Source of the DNA: Leptodactylus fallax
Lineage: Eukaryota; Chordata; Amphibia; Anura; Leptodactylidae
Assembly: GCA_947044405.1 (NCBI GenBank)
Contig: CAMRHE010000169.1
Span: 1,364,501 to 1,428,500, forward strand
DNA length: 64,000 nt
Direction: 5' to 3'
Shown: piece after piece, positions 12,691 through 24,482 of the stretch
How positions within the stretch are numbered: the stretch's first letter is position 1
Layout of the letters: the number at the start of each line of letters is the position of its first letter
Program-made: the position numbers and the translations under genes
The notes under the pieces: generated by a model
Seen by the model: the letters and a program-made list of their open reading frames with translations, nothing else
Databases searched by the model: none
What the model was told of the DNA's origin: nothing

Positions 12691-14537
12691 CTATACTTAT
12701 ACATCTCTTTACAAACCATTTGCTTTATATTTCTACATTTGGAAATTAAAAGTGATGAACAATGCAGAATTATGGCTAAATGTGCAGACTCTCTATAGGG
12801 ACTGCCCATTGATCCATACTAGAGACCTATTGTCTCTGTATATGCCACAATATAGTAATTCCATAAAGTCCCATATTTTCCCTAGAGGTAATTCAGCATG
12901 CTGACTCAGTGGCACAATTTTTCCCTGTGTATGAAAATGGAGGCGCACAGAGGTACAGTATGGGCCCATAGCAAGTGATCAAAACCATATTATGGATCTG
13001 TTTCATACAAATCTCTAATACAGCTCTATGCATGAACCTTTATATGAATTTCTGGATCACAAGGAATTAAAAGTAGTTTAAGAAGGATATAATCAATGAC
13101 ATTTTCAGACCTCCTCTGCTCCCTATAAGTTTTTGACAAATATTGATTGTAAGCAAAATACATGTCACATTTTATTGTCATTATTTCATTCTGACATTTA
13201 TAAAGCATGCTACTGTATATTGATGGCGTTCCATGAATAACACTTTAGAACTTGGGTGGCTTTCTAGGCATTCATTACTGAAATCAATCAGGATATGTAA
13301 TTTCCATCTTATAAAACTAAGACTGGGAAGAACCAAATAATTCCATAATTTGCATCAATAAAAACAACATTAATTTTAATTAAATTAAACTTAGCAATTA
13401 AAATTCCATTTTCAATGTAAATGTTGTTTTGAATGCAAAAGCTTTTTTTTTTTATAGACAAGGTTCTTCCAAAGTAATACAACTGAGTACTTCACAACTA
13501 AATAGAGAAGAGAATTAAATGATGATGATGATGATAATAATAATAATAAAATAATAATACTAATAATAATTATGATATAAAAGACCTTGTAGGACTTCAA
13601 GTTATTTGGAAGTCTCAAAACATTTTTGGTACTGATGGAAAGTGTTAAGATTGTTAAATGGAGCAGACTGATTAGAAAGAAGGACCTCTGTGGTTCAGAA
13701 CTATTCATAGACAGTTAAATGAAGTGCATTGTTCCAGTCACTGAGTACTCTCATAGTTACTATGACCACACTGACAAATCAATCAGTGATCCCTATTCTC
13801 AAACACAGTTAGTATGGTTTCAGGGACATTAGTAATCAGTCTCTTCTGGCATACTTGAACTTAAAAATATATTAATGTCATTTAATTTAATTTTCACCGA
13901 CTAGTTTAAAGAAACAGTAGCCTTTTCTTTGTCTTGTAGTTTTGCCACCTTTTACTCCCTTCCTTAGTTACATGATTTTTTTTTTCATTTTTACATTTTT
14001 TTAGTTATAAACACTATAGTATGCATTGAAAAAGTGAACAAAATAGTTTTATTTAATGAGATCAAAAGCTCCACCCCAGTCCATTTTTCTTAGCCACTGG
14101 TAACTAATGTTAGCCAATGCCATTACATTACCTAAATTGTAATGTAGCTAATGTTACAATGTAGTAGAAATCTTTATGTTGTGGTGTTGTGCAGCTTTGC
14201 ATAACATGGTGTTTTCATATGCCATGCGGGGTGAAGACAACCTTTTAGACCACAGTAAGAATTGAAATTAGGGCAATGTTCTGTTACTTGTAGCTTAATT
14301 TAATCATACTATTCTGTAAAGCAAATTATCCCATCTTGCACTAACTTCATTCAACCTGCAAAGATTTGTTGTGAGCATGCGTTGGGCTTGTGCTTATGCT
14401 TAGCATCCACTCTGAACAAGCAGACCTGCAGTGTAAAAATATAGGGGAGGAATAAAGAAGCAATGCATGATATTAATGAAACAAGAGGTGTGTTGGTGGA
14501 CTTTCATGGACTCTTTTTTTCTTTGCAGTTTAACTCT
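12691..14537. other. Unassigned AT-rich DNA
   Basis: No gene or transposon end seen over about 1.8 kb. Contains a trinucleotide repeat near 13520 and several T runs. Confidence 0.5.
13517..13572. repeat. (GAT)n/(AAT)n microsatellite
   Basis: Five GAT units run into imperfect AAT units. Simple repeat. Confidence 0.9.
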
Positions 14538-14541
14538 TTAA

Positions 14542-15369
14542 CCCTTAAAAACCAGGCCCGGTTTTTGAAAAATGCTGTGTCATTTTATGTTGTAATATCT
14601 TTAGGACGCTTTAATCAACCCAAGTGATTTACAGATTATTTTAGTTAGTGGTAAACTTTGGTCCATATTTTTTGCATATATTTATGAAATAATAGGTAGT
14701 TTGGTGGAAATTTGAAAAAATTCATAATTTTCAAATTGTGAAATGCTCTGCTTTTCAGACAGATAGTCATAGCAGCCAAAAACATTAATAAATATTATCT
14801 ACCATATCTCTGCTTTATGTTAGTATTATCTTTTAATCGTCTGTGAATTTATTTTGGACATTAGAAGGCTTATAAGTTTAACAGAAATTTAACAAATTTA
14901 CAAGAAAATTTCCCAAAACCACTTTTTAGGAACCACTTCAGTTCTGAAGGGGATTTTAAAGGGCTAGTATTAGAAACCTCCATAAATGCCCATTTTCAAA
15001 ACTGCACCCCTCAAATAATTCAAAATTAATTTTTTTTTTTTTTTTATTCCTTTAAACTGTTTCAAGGGACTTAAAACACGGGAATTAAAACAATATGGAG
15101 GTGAAATTTTGAGATTTCATTTTTTTTTTCTTTTTCAATAATGGAGTTATGCAATTTCTCGAGAGCATGGAAATACTCCATAAATACCATGGTCATGCCA
15201 GATTGGTAGCATCTCTGCTCTCACTACCCGGCAGTGTGTCTGTATTAGCAGAGGGTAGTGAGAGAGGGAGAGAGGAGAAGCCCTCCGCACTTCCAACACC
15301 TTTTCACATCCTAAAAGGGAATTGGCTCCTTAATTAGGACGTGAAAAGGCGCGTGGTGGTGGGAAGTGG
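14542..15369. mobile_element. TTAA-flanked element, third piggyBac-like copy
   Basis: TTAA at 14538-14541 and 15370-15373. The left end is CCCTTAAAAACCAGGCC; the right end read inward is CCACTTCCCACCACCACGC, so the terminal match is short. The interior (AAACCTCCATAAATGCCC, AAACTGCACCCCTCAAATAA) is vocabulary I know from large amphibian TTAA elements. A hairpin with arms AGAGGGTAGTGAGAG and CTCTCACTACCC lies near 15215-15265. No transposase. Confidence 0.55.
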
Positions 15370-15988
15370 TTAAAGTTCCATGCAGTTAAAGGCTCTTGTA
15401 CAGGGACAGATTTCCTGCCTATATCAAGTGCCAATCGACAGTATATTAAGACAATCAGCGTTTGTTTAAAGCATACCTCCAATTATAAAACAACTTTTCA
15501 TACATTAATAGTACAGGTGAATATCAGAAACTTTATAATATATCTTATTTAAGAAATATGTTTCCTTTTCCATTTATCAAGCTGAGTTAATTTTTATATA
15601 TTAGTCTATGGAGAGCAGAGGAGGAGAAGGAAGCTGCTGGAAAACACAGTGATCTACAATTTGCTACACTGTGACTCAAGGAGCTTTTTAAACACTGCTA
15701 TGTTTCAATTTAACAGTCTATCACTGCAAATAACTCAGCATTTAACAGCCTCTTCCTTCTCTCTCCATAGACTTCTATTTGTGAAATGGGTACTGATACG
15801 AGAATCTACAGGTGCATCTCAATAAATTAGAATATCTTGGAAACGTTCATTCATTTCAGAAATTCAGTTCATAATCAGAAGTCTTCCATGATTGTGTGTC
15901 CTACTGAACCAGACTGAGGGATCATTTAAAGGCTTAGGAAACCTTGGCAGTAGTATAATGTTGTACCGTGTAGGACATAGAAATTAGT

Positions 15989-16430
15989 GGAAGAGTGAAG
16001 AAATCAGGCGATACCTTTTACAGGCTAACTGAGTATATTTGATAGTAAGCTTTCGAGAGTCTAGCTCTCTTCTTCAAACATGGTGTTATACAAGAAACTG
16101 AAAATTCAGAGACCCTTTATGCACACAAGACATGGGTCTTCAAAGGATCTTAGAATCTTTAAAGAAAACAAAATGCAATATAAGTAGAGAAGTTATTTAC
16201 AACAAGCCAAGAAATAAACAATCTGGAAACTTGTGGGGCGTGATGGAGGGATCATTAATTCTTGCTGTTATCTGTTTGCAATCAGGTGGTGATTTGTGAC
16301 CCTCACAGTTCACACATAGTGTGACATGAAACTGACATGAATATTAAGTCCAAATTGCAGAGTTTTAAATTTTTGCATTAACTTATATTCCCATTCCTTT
16401 CTCTCTCTCTGCGTCTTAAAATGTCCCATT
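15989..16430 (-). repeat. Left inverted arm, 442 bp
   Basis: Reverse complement of 17376-17817, exactly equal in length with only scattered mismatches. It includes the reversed last ~40 codons of the nuclease ORF. Confidence 0.93.
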
Positions 16431-16479
16431 TTAATGTCCCATCTGGACTGCAGGTTAGGAGGCCCTACTTCAATTCCAT

Positions 16480-17496
16480 AATGACTTCAACGACTTTCAC
16501 CCTACCATCAACCTTAAACTTAGCTATTCAGAGAGTAAAATCTACTTTCTGGATACCACAATATACATTAAAGACCACCGACTACTCACATCGATATACC
16601 ACAAACCCACAGACAGAACGTCCTACCTGAGAAACGACAGCTTCCACCCCAAGCACACAAGACAATCTATTATTTACAGCCAGGCTATACAATACAATCG
16701 TATTTGCTCCGACAAAGCAGACCTGGAGAAGCACCTCCTGGATCTGAGGACAAAATTTCTCCGATTGGGATACGAACCAAAAATGACGGACAACCAATTA
16801 AACAAAGCGGCAGCCATTAACAGAGACAGTCTGCTCACATAAAAAGAGACCCAGAATGAAGCCCGAGTGCTCCTAGTTTTCACCTACAACCCACAGCTGG
16901 AGATCCTACGAAGGATTGCCAAGAAGCTCCAACCTGTGCTACATAGGGACAACAGACTCCAAGACATATTTTCAGTCCGCCCTCTCCTTTCCTTTCAACA
17001 ACCACCAAACCTGAGGCGCATTATTGTCCGGAGTGCCCTGAAGGCCCCAACTGAAAATGGTACCTCAACTTGCCTGCAAAACAGGTGCAAGACCTGCAGG
17101 CACATCCACACCGCTGACAGTGTACCTATCCCACAGTCACAACAGGTGCACAGAATTATCGGGACATTTTCTTGCAGGTCTTCCAATGTGGTGTATCTCA
17201 TAATGTGTGTGCAATGTCCCACCACAGGCCTCTATGTGGGGAAAACAGGGCAGAGACTCAGTCAGCGCATGAACTCACACAGATTCACCATTAATAACAG
17301 CAGAACAGATCTCCCAGTAGCCGCACATTTCTCCGGAGAAGACCACACTATTGAAGATTTGCGGGTTGTGGTTTTAATGGGACATTTTAAGACGCAGAGG
17401 GAGAGAAAGGAATGGGAATATAAGTTAATGCAAACATTTAAAACTCTGCAATTTGGACTTAATATTCATGCCAGTTTCATGTCACACTATGTATGA
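16480..17496 (+). pseudogene. Penelope RT C-terminus plus GIY-YIG endonuclease
   Basis: One frame runs from about 16480 to the stop at 17494-17496, broken only by TAA at 16840-16842 where a Lys codon would fit. The first part (SKIYFLDTTIYIKD, SIYHKPTDRTSYL) is the end of the RT domain; the RT core with its catalytic Asp residues is missing. Numbering from Met at 16867, CLQNRCKTCRHI (69-80) is the Cys/His motif before the nuclease, VVYLI (108-112) and LYVGKTGQ (122-129) are the GIY and YIG motifs, followed by Arg134, His138 and Glu182, candidate catalytic or metal-binding residues. FGLN near the end is also family-typical. The nuclease is intact in reading, but the element cannot reverse-transcribe. 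Confidence 0.93.
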
Positions 17497-17817
17497 ACTG
17501 TGAGGGTCACAAATCACCACCTGATTGCAAACAGATAACAGCAAGAATTAATGATCCCTCCATCACGCCCCACAAGTTTCCAGATTGTTTATTTCTTGAC
17601 CTATTGTAAATAACTTCTCTACTTATATTGCATTTTGTTTTCTTTAAAGATTCTAAGATCCTTTGAAGACCCATGTCTTGTGTGCATAAAGAGTGTGTGA
17701 ATTTTCAGTTTCTTGTATAACACCATGTCTGAAGAAGAGAGCTAGACTCTCGAAAGCTTACTATCAAATATACTCAGTTAGCCTGTAAAAGGTATCGCCT
17801 GATTTCTTCACTCTTCC
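17376..17817 (+). repeat. Right arm, 442 bp (3' end of Penelope element)
   Basis: Direct copy paired with 15989-16430; begins in the ORF (AATGGGACATTTTAAGACG) and ends CTTCACTCTTCC just before the target duplication. Confidence 0.93.
17729..17757 (+). other. Possible hammerhead-ribozyme-like motif
   Basis: CTGAAGA, one extra A, then GAGAG/CTCTC stem with a 5-nt loop, then GAAA: the order of a hammerhead core (CUGANGA, stem II, GAAA). Hammerheads are known in Penelope-like elements. The extra A and lack of an obvious helix III make activity doubtful; in the left arm CTGA is TTGA. Confidence 0.25.
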
Positions 17818-18204
17818 GAAACCTTGGCAGGTGACACACTGAATTTATAATACTGAACTTTTTTACAATATTCTAATTTTTTTAGATTTTGGTTTTCACT
17901 ACCTGTAATCCTTAATCAACATTTACAGAAATAAAACACTTGCAATAGAACATTCTGTGTGTAAAGAATCTAGAAAATATAGGCGGTCACTTTTTTAATT
18001 TAATTACTGAAAGAAATAAACGTTTCAAAGATATTCTTATTTATTGAGATACACCTGTATATAAATGGACTGATAAGGAAATAAGAAGAACAGCCTAATA
18101 AGTGAAAAACAGATTTCCTAAATACGTTTTTTAAAGTTTCGTATATTCACATGTACTATTCATTGATGTAAAGCTGTTTTATAATTGGGTGTATGCTTTA
18201 ACTT

Positions 18205-18635
18205 TCATATACATATGGAAATTGTGAATATGGGGATGAGCAGTCATTGACATGATTTTTCATCCTTATACAGTTTGCATTTGTGGCAACCTCTTTTTAA
18301 ATGGGGGATGTGCTGACAATAAAAAAATGATTTTTATGTCTGCATAATATATGCGATCAATGACAGATATTTGCTTATCTGTCTGCTGATCCCTGGGCCT
18401 GCTTAAATGGAGCAATGACCAATGAAGGTTCAAACAAATGTGTGTTTGCCTATGTAAAATGGCCTGAAGTCGCATGCGTTGACTATAAGTGTGCTCTAAC
18501 AAATCAGAGATAAAGAATAGCTGGCCAGTCAACATATAGCATATTTAATTCATAGGGCATTTGCTGAAAAACATACTTTTAAGAGATGTGTTAGAACTGC
18601 ACATTAATACATAAAAAGATAATGCTGAGACTTAA
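18205..18635. other. Unassigned DNA
   Basis: No gene or repeat end seen. Confidence 0.5.
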
Positions 18636-19258
18636 TGGGGTTGCCTAGGCTATTTTTTCTTTTTAATTAGGCCGAGGGAGGTGAAAAAAAAAAACAAAAC
18701 ATCCTGACCTGTCCCTGGTGTTCTGGTGTCTCCCAGCGCATTCCTGCAGCTCCAGCAGGAGTCCCACTTGAATGAGAATGCCCTGCGAATAGACCATGTG
18801 ACCAAAGAGAGTAATGTCATATGGCCTGTAAACCATGCCAGTGTCTATTAATAGCATTTCAATTAATGACTGAAGGTCATGATGGCAGTAGTATGTTAAG
18901 AATAGCCAGTGGACATCTTTTTTGCGTGCTCTGCAAATTGTAATTACAGATTTCCGGGCTATAGATAGGTCACTAATACCAGATTTATTATGGTCTGGCA
19001 CCCATCGAAGAGCTGTTCTCAGCAGCTGATACACAAAGAATGTAACAGGAAGCAGACCATTCTGTTCTCTGTGTAGTGCTGAAACGGAGTCAAATAAATG
19101 GAAGCTGATCTGCAGTCCTTCCTGATCCATTCTCTGTGTATCAGCTGCTGAGAACAGCTAATCCATGGGGGTACTGGGTGTCAGACCCCCTCTAATCTGG
19201 TATTGATGATCTATCATTCAGGTTCGGTCATCAATATTGTTAACCCAGAAAACCCCTC
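18636..19258. repeat. 'GGGGTTGCCTAGGC' frog repeat
   Basis: Begins ATGGGGTTGCCTAGGC and ends CCAGAAAACCCCTCTAA, giving short inverted ends. TAGGCCGAGGGAGGTG followed by ACCTGTCCCTGGTG matches the element at 55505-55865. An inverted pair (CAGCTGCTGAGAACAGCT near 19141-19158 against AGAGCTGTTCTCAGCAGCTG near 19009-19028) gives internal fold-back. Open minus-strand reading is not a gene. Confidence 0.6.
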
Positions 19259-19574
19259 TAATATAACTCTCTAATGAGATCAAGACTCAAGAACAAAGGC
19301 TTGAAGGCTTGTGGTTATCCAATATACAAATGATAATCCTTATATACTAGTAATGGGTAGATAAAAGTCTTAGGGGTAGCTTTGTCAGACAAGTGGAATA
19401 ACTTCTGGTTTGAAACTTTTCTAATGCCACTTGCTACAAAAGTTGTTGGAAATTGTGTTTTTACGCCACCCTCAACACCTTCCGAAAAAGGAGTGTGGTG
19501 AGCGCCTGTTGTGGGCTGTTCCCTTCAATTATTATGTTACCAATGTGTGTATGGTATTATGTCTAAGCTATTTT

Positions 19575-20020
19575 CTCTTTTTAAGTATCTGTCAACAGGT
19601 TTATGCTACACTATCTGAAGGCAGCATAAAGAATGGCATAGGCCCTGAATGTAATGTTGTATCATTTACTTTTTATCTTGCAGTTGTTTTCACACAATCT
19701 CTTTTTTTTAGCTGCAGTGCAAACACTGAAATGCTCTCAATGAAGTTCTTGATATTCATGAGTTTCTGGCTCCCTCACCGCTGATTGACAGCTTTCTCCC
19801 TATGTACAGTACAGGGAGAAAGCAGTCAATCAACTGAGGGAGAGTTGGCCTCTTATACGGCTGCCACTTGTAATTATACTCCTGCACTAAAGTTACACTG
19901 CAGCTGATAGCCCATGATTTTATATAGACTACTGCAATGGAATCAAGGTCGCTGTCACTACTTTATGTTGCTGTCATAAAGGGCATTGTAACCCTGGTAC
20001 CAGATTCCCTTTAAAAAGTA
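19575..20020. repeat. Frog MITE ending ATTCCCTTTAA
   Basis: Left part CTGTCAACAGGTTTATGCTA; right part CCTGGTACCAGATTCCCTTTAA. Contains a strong hairpin near 19781-19831 (GCTTTCTCCCT/AGGGAGAAAGC). Non-coding. Confidence 0.55.
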
Positions 20021-20579
20021 GATAATAGCTCAGCAATAAGACTGCCTATAGAATCATAGATAATGACCCATTGTTGACTTAAGTGCCTATTCACATTTGA
20101 TACTATTTATTATGGTAGAATACATTTATTAGCATTGCATTTAGGTAAAGATTTTTCACTGATCAACGACATTCAATTGGCAATTAGATTCTATATGCCT
20201 GGTGCAATTTTGACAATAAAATGAAGTGTCTAGATGTAATGATACAGCAAATACCGTACTTAAATGCAGTGTTTGTAAATGAGAGTGATTCCATTATGAG
20301 ATTTATTTATCCCTTTAAGAGATGGAGGGTAATAGCACCCCATAGCTTATAAAGGGAAAAATATATCCATATATAATTATTTATTTACTAATGTCATATT
20401 TCTCTTAGTTATATAAGCTATATGGATTTGTTCATACAAAGCTAGTTCAGTGTTGTTTTCTACATCTGGTTTGCATGGGTATAACCTAGCTTTAGGAAAT
20501 GAAAAAACATGTTTTAATGACCATATACTTGTTTTTTTTCCTCCTAAAGATGATAGGAAATTAAAATCCAAGAAACAAA

Positions 20580-20990
20580 GGCTATTGATATCTCTGCATC
20601 ATAATACCACATTAACAAAGAAATGAGCAACAGAATTCTGGAGGAAAACCATTGAGGTTTAAGAATTGTTCTGTCTCCGTGTCCATTAAATCATTTAGTG
20701 TTGAGACTGGCAGCTATGGTTCCAATTAGTGCCAATTGTGATGTTGATTTTTCATCGTGTGGACACCTGCCCACTTAAATTGAACTGAGACCACCAACTC
20801 ATATTACATAGGCAACTTAATGGCTATCAGAAAGATTTTGCTCGAACAATGGATTAATCAAGGGAAGTTTTGATAGGCAGTGGTTTCACACACTTTATGC
20901 AAAATTGTAAATCACTGAATGCTTTCTACAGCACTGGGCATGTGGATTGATATCCCCCAATTCATAAATATCTATGTTATAATTATCAAG
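20580..20990. promoter_or_regulatory. Candidate conserved non-coding element (weak)
   Basis: Non-repetitive, non-coding, with transcription-factor-like words: ATTAATC, CACCTG E-box, GAACAATGG (Sox-like), ATTTAGTG, CCAATTAG. Composition resembles deeply conserved vertebrate enhancers, but conservation cannot be seen in one sequence. Confidence 0.2.
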
Positions 20991-21289
20991 ATTCCCTGGA
21001 GTTGCTTAGGATAGGTATTACTGTTTTGGAGAAACAAAAAAGAAAAATAATATTTGACATTTTATTATATGCAAAGTTTTGCAAATGAGTGTGTTTTATT
21101 TAATAATCCACCTGTGTATTCAAGAGGTGAGTAGCCCAAAATATACAATTTTTTGAATAATGCATTTTTTACTTGAATATTTTTTCTGTACTTTTTAATC
21201 TTTCAATGGAATAATTTTTGCATCCTTTCATCTTAGACACATCACAAACCTTTCTGGTCAGCATGTCTGGTTGCTCTTTAAGTACTACT

Positions 21290-21720
21290 CTATTAAGCCA
21301 TAGTTTCTATAACCTACACTAAAGAGGTCTATAAAGCTTGAAAGTGTAGGGTTGAATAAAAAGCTCTCTACAAAGCTCTCCACAATTAGAAAAATGTGAT
21401 TGATAACACTGGCTGAAATGGGGAATGGCATGCCGTGGCTGCTGCCAAGCTGCTTTTCTATATTTTCTGCTCTCAGAATAGAGCCAATCCAGCTTTGAGT
21501 GAAACAGCTGAGTCATTTGAGACGGACTGGTTGATAGAGATATACTGCTTAACAGCAACAGTCTTTAAAATTGTGTTGCCAAGTGGAGCTTTCATAGCAA
21601 CCAAACTCTCTCAGATTACTACTGTCATCATCTCAAGGTTAAATGGTTGGTGAGTTTAAAGCTTAGAATGGGCAAGAATGCCTGGCAAAGCTCAGGCAAC
21701 GCATTTCTGTCCATGGTCCA
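21290..21720. promoter_or_regulatory. Candidate conserved non-coding element (weak)
   Basis: Non-repetitive block with CTGAGTCATTT (AP-1/Maf-like), GTTGCCAAG and CATAGCAACC (RFX half-site-like), GTGATTGATAA and GGTTAAATGGTTGG. No reading frame looks coding. Judged by texture only. Confidence 0.2.
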
Positions 21721-22699
21721 TATCTAGCTCTACAGCCTAGTTAAATTGAAAAGCTGCAATACTGAACATAGCCAATGGACCAGAGTGGTGCGGTTTCTGA
21801 AATGAACAACAAACCTTTTCTTGAATCCTTGGCAATCATGTTAATGCTGTGTTCAGGAAAAATATTTGATGATAAATACATTTTGGTGTTGAAGCCCTTT
21901 CAAGTGCAATGTGATTCATGATAACTGAACTGAGGACCAATGGTTTAAGTTATAATATAATATATTTTTATTGCTTCAATATTCAAGGGCACATGCATTA
22001 TATTCATACATTTTTATGCAACGTAAAGGTCCCTATGTTCAGGAAGTCAGGAATGCAATAAAATGCACCATGCTTTAAAAACTCGACATTTGAGCAGTGT
22101 ACAGTATGTATATTTTAGTAATGGGCGGTAAAGCAAGCCTAAAAGGACTATAGATGTTAAATCAAGTGTAACACTGCACCCTGTGATATGTATTAGCATT
22201 CGGACACTTTAAAATTTTTGATAAATTGATGTGACAACGTTAACGTCTAAATTCTCAGTATTTCAAGGTCCAATAAATTTCAAAAGTGGCTTTAATGAAA
22301 GTGCATATTTTTAGCTATGTATGCCTATGGATTAAAGCAAAGCTTTGTAGTTTTCTAATAATAACAAAATGAGCCTCATAGGTTTGTGTAGATGGATTTA
22401 TTGCTTTCTTTCAGTTATTTCCTGGGGACTACAAAAACATGTTAAAGTATCTATTGTAAAATATAAACTAATTTTTTCATTTATTTCTTAGTCCATTTTA
22501 TAGAATTTTGATCAGATGTGTGTATTATAAACTCAATGACATACATTATATTTATTGGAGATATTTATCAATTCATTTATGATATTTATGGACTTCTATG
22601 TGTTCATTGTACTGTAATATTGAGATTTTATTTTAGTGTTTACCAATCTTTCAACCTAATAAAGTCCACAAATTTTATCTTTTACCACAAGCATTCAAA

Positions 22700-22930
22700 C
22701 GTCTGAGTTTCATCCATGAACCTCGGTCCATGTGTGAGACGTATTTACTGGACTGAACACTATGCTGAGACATGGTCTGCTAGCATTATAATTACTGTAT
22801 CTATGATGCTAGGAGTCCCTGTCTCCCAGCACAATACTGTTCTGTAGTGATTACAGACCCAACATAGTGTTCAGGGAAGTAAATCAGCCTCACACATGGA
22901 CCGAGTTTTATGGATGAAAGTCGGTTGTGT
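22700..22930. mobile_element. Foldback MITE
   Basis: Near-complete palindrome: the left arm from about 22701 (GAGTTTCATCCATGAACCTC, GGTCCATGTGTGAG, ACACTATG) pairs with the right arm to about 22920 (CATAGTGTTCAGG, CTCACACATGGACCGAG, TTTTATGGATGAAA), leaving a ~90-bp centre. Half an arm recurs at 12505-12565. Confidence 0.75.
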
Positions 22931-23535
22931 GAATGAACTGTTAAGGTGGTATGTATATTCATGCAGTTTCATTACCTTCATTGGTCCTGGTGATCACACA
23001 AGAATCAGACCTGGCACAGTACTGATTGTTTTCCTTGTGTTAGGGCTTTATTACTTGTAACTGGGACTCCTACAGTGGCTCCATTAGCAGAAGATGTTTC
23101 CTGAATGTAAAAACAAATGGTAAATATTTCATAAATATTTAATAAAAATAACAACTCATTATAAAATAACAATAACTAGCTCCACCTCATTTCCCCTAAC
23201 TAATGTATGTTGTATATCAAAATAAATGGTGGATAATATTAGACAAAAATATAGATTGACTGTAACTTTTTGATGGAAAAAAAAAACGGTTAAAATAGTT
23301 TATTGCAGCTGCTTTCTACGGTCGTAGGTGAAAAGTGGCTAGAAGTACAGAATGCCACATTAACAACATGGGGGGATGCCACTCAAACCCCGGTCTATGA
23401 TTTTATTTTTTAAACAATTGTTTTATTTATTGTGTTTATACTTAGAGGACAAAATCCGACAATATCAATACAATATCATCCCTTTTGTAGTTCCCTTGCC
23501 ACTTTCCTGAAAGGGGACAAGGAGTAGAAATGACT
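22931..23535. other. Unassigned DNA
   Basis: No gene or repeat end recognised. Confidence 0.5.
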
Positions 23536-23539
23536 ATTG

Positions 23540-23790
23540 ACTCCATCAGATTTATCATCATTTATGTCAGTTTTCTGGTGTAAATGATGGCTTAAGTCTA
23601 TGCATATATATATCTAAATCCGCTATGAGCAAGCATAGATTTCAGTGTAGACACAGAGCCCACTGGAAGATGCACCTGATTTATGAAGATACATACACCT
23701 TGTCATAATTCACACATATCCTCCACTGGTGCAGGAATTATCAAGAAATGGTGTAGAGAACTCCAGTCTTGATAAATTCCCCCATGTCTT
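23540..23790. repeat. 'GATAAATTCCCCC' dispersed repeat
   Basis: Left ACTCCATCAGATTTATCATC and right CTCCAGTCTTGATAAATTCC look like imperfect inverted ends. The same theme (ATTTATTAAGAGTGGC ... AAATTCCCCCC) recurs at 56030-56395. Confidence 0.4.
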
Positions 23791-23949
23791 TTTTTTCTTG
23801 CAAGATGTAAACTAAAGTGTATTAAGGCACAGCCATACAGTTAGATATATCTGCCCAAAGTAAAAAAATAAAAATAAATCATATCTAAAGGACTTCCATT
23901 GGTGTACTGAATAGCATAACAGACTTTTTCAGTACAGCAAAAACTATGT

Positions 23950-24482
23950 ATGGCTGGGTTGACATCTGCGTTCACCTCTCTGCACGAAATCAGTTTTTGA
24001 AACCGTCTCAAAAGCTGATTTCAAACGGTTTGTTTTAAAACCCATTGATTTCATTGGGTGGTAAAAACCATCCGCATTTCTGTCTGGTATCCTCTCTTTT
24101 GCAGTAATTTTTCTCCGTTTAAAAAATAAGGATTCCAGACAAACAGCAATCAATCTGTTTTTTTTTAACATTGAGGTCTATAGAAAGTGGATTGCAAATG
24201 GGTTACAAACAGATAGCAATCAGTTTGTGTCTGTTTTGTAATCCGTTTTTCCCTCTGCGCATGCTCAAAATGAAGAAGGGGAAGAAAAGGAAAAACGAAT
24301 TGGTCAAAAACGGACACAAATGGTCAGTTTTTTTGAACGGACACCCATTGACTAACCGTCGAAAAAGACAGATTCGGGTATCTGCTGTGTAACTGTTTGG
24401 AATCCTTTTTGCACCAAACCATTTTTCTCTTATAACGGTTTGCAAGCAGACGGATACCAGACACAGGTGGGAACCTAGTGTA
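23950..24482. repeat. 'TAGGTTCNCACCTG' palindromic frog repeat
   Basis: Right end GGTGGGAACCTAGTG and left GGTTGACATCTGCGTTCACC are loosely inverted. The interior is full of short self-complementary words (AAACGGTTTG, CAAACCGTT, GGATTCCAGACAAACAGC). Related to 49352-49555. Non-coding despite open frames on both strands. Confidence 0.5.

Larger units (their letters stand above)
15938..17830 (+). mobile_element. Penelope-like retroelement with inverted arms
   Basis: 13-bp target duplication GAAACCTTGGCAG at 15938-15950 and 17818-17830. Between them are a 38-bp leader (15951-15988), an inverted copy of the element's 3' end (15989-16430), a truncated coding region (16431-17493) and the direct 3' end (17376-17817, overlapping the last codons). 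An inverted, truncated partial copy joined upstream is typical of Penelope-like elements, which combine an RT with a GIY-YIG nuclease. Confidence 0.92.
15809..18057. mobile_element. Mariner/Tc1 derivative, interrupted by Penelope
   Basis: TA flanks at 15807-15808 and 18058-18059. Terminal repeats CAGGTGCATCTCAATAAAT (left) and CAGGTGTATCTCAATAAAT (right, inward) are those of a widespread mariner/Tc1 family. Internal TACTGAACCAGACTGAGGG and TCATTTAAAGGCTTAGGAAA also fit that family. The transposase gene is gone. With the Penelope insertion and one copy of its target duplication removed, about 360 bp would remain. Confidence 0.85.
15470..18197. mobile_element. Outer TTAA-flanked long-TIR element (host of nest)
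   Basis: Flanked by TTAA at 15466-15469 and 18198-18201. Inverted ends about 100 bp long match well: left AGCATACCTCCAATTATAAA, right (read inward) AGCATACACCCAATTATAAA, continuing through AATAGTACAGGTGAATAT / AATAGTACATGTGAATAT. Its own sequence totals only about 480 bp; the rest is the mariner derivative inserted at 15809-18057. A smaller relative is at 25342-25610. Confidence 0.8.
20021..22699. other. Low-repeat AT-rich stretch
   Basis: No transposon ends or tandem arrays seen over 2.7 kb, unusual for this window. Two subregions are listed as possible conserved non-coding DNA. Confidence 0.5.

Noticed and set aside
13412..13708. 98-codon minus reading rich in Ile, Leu and Ser
   Set aside because: Produced by the ATT/ATC microsatellite.
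16995..17225. 76-codon minus reading
   Set aside because: Antisense shadow of the Penelope nuclease frame.
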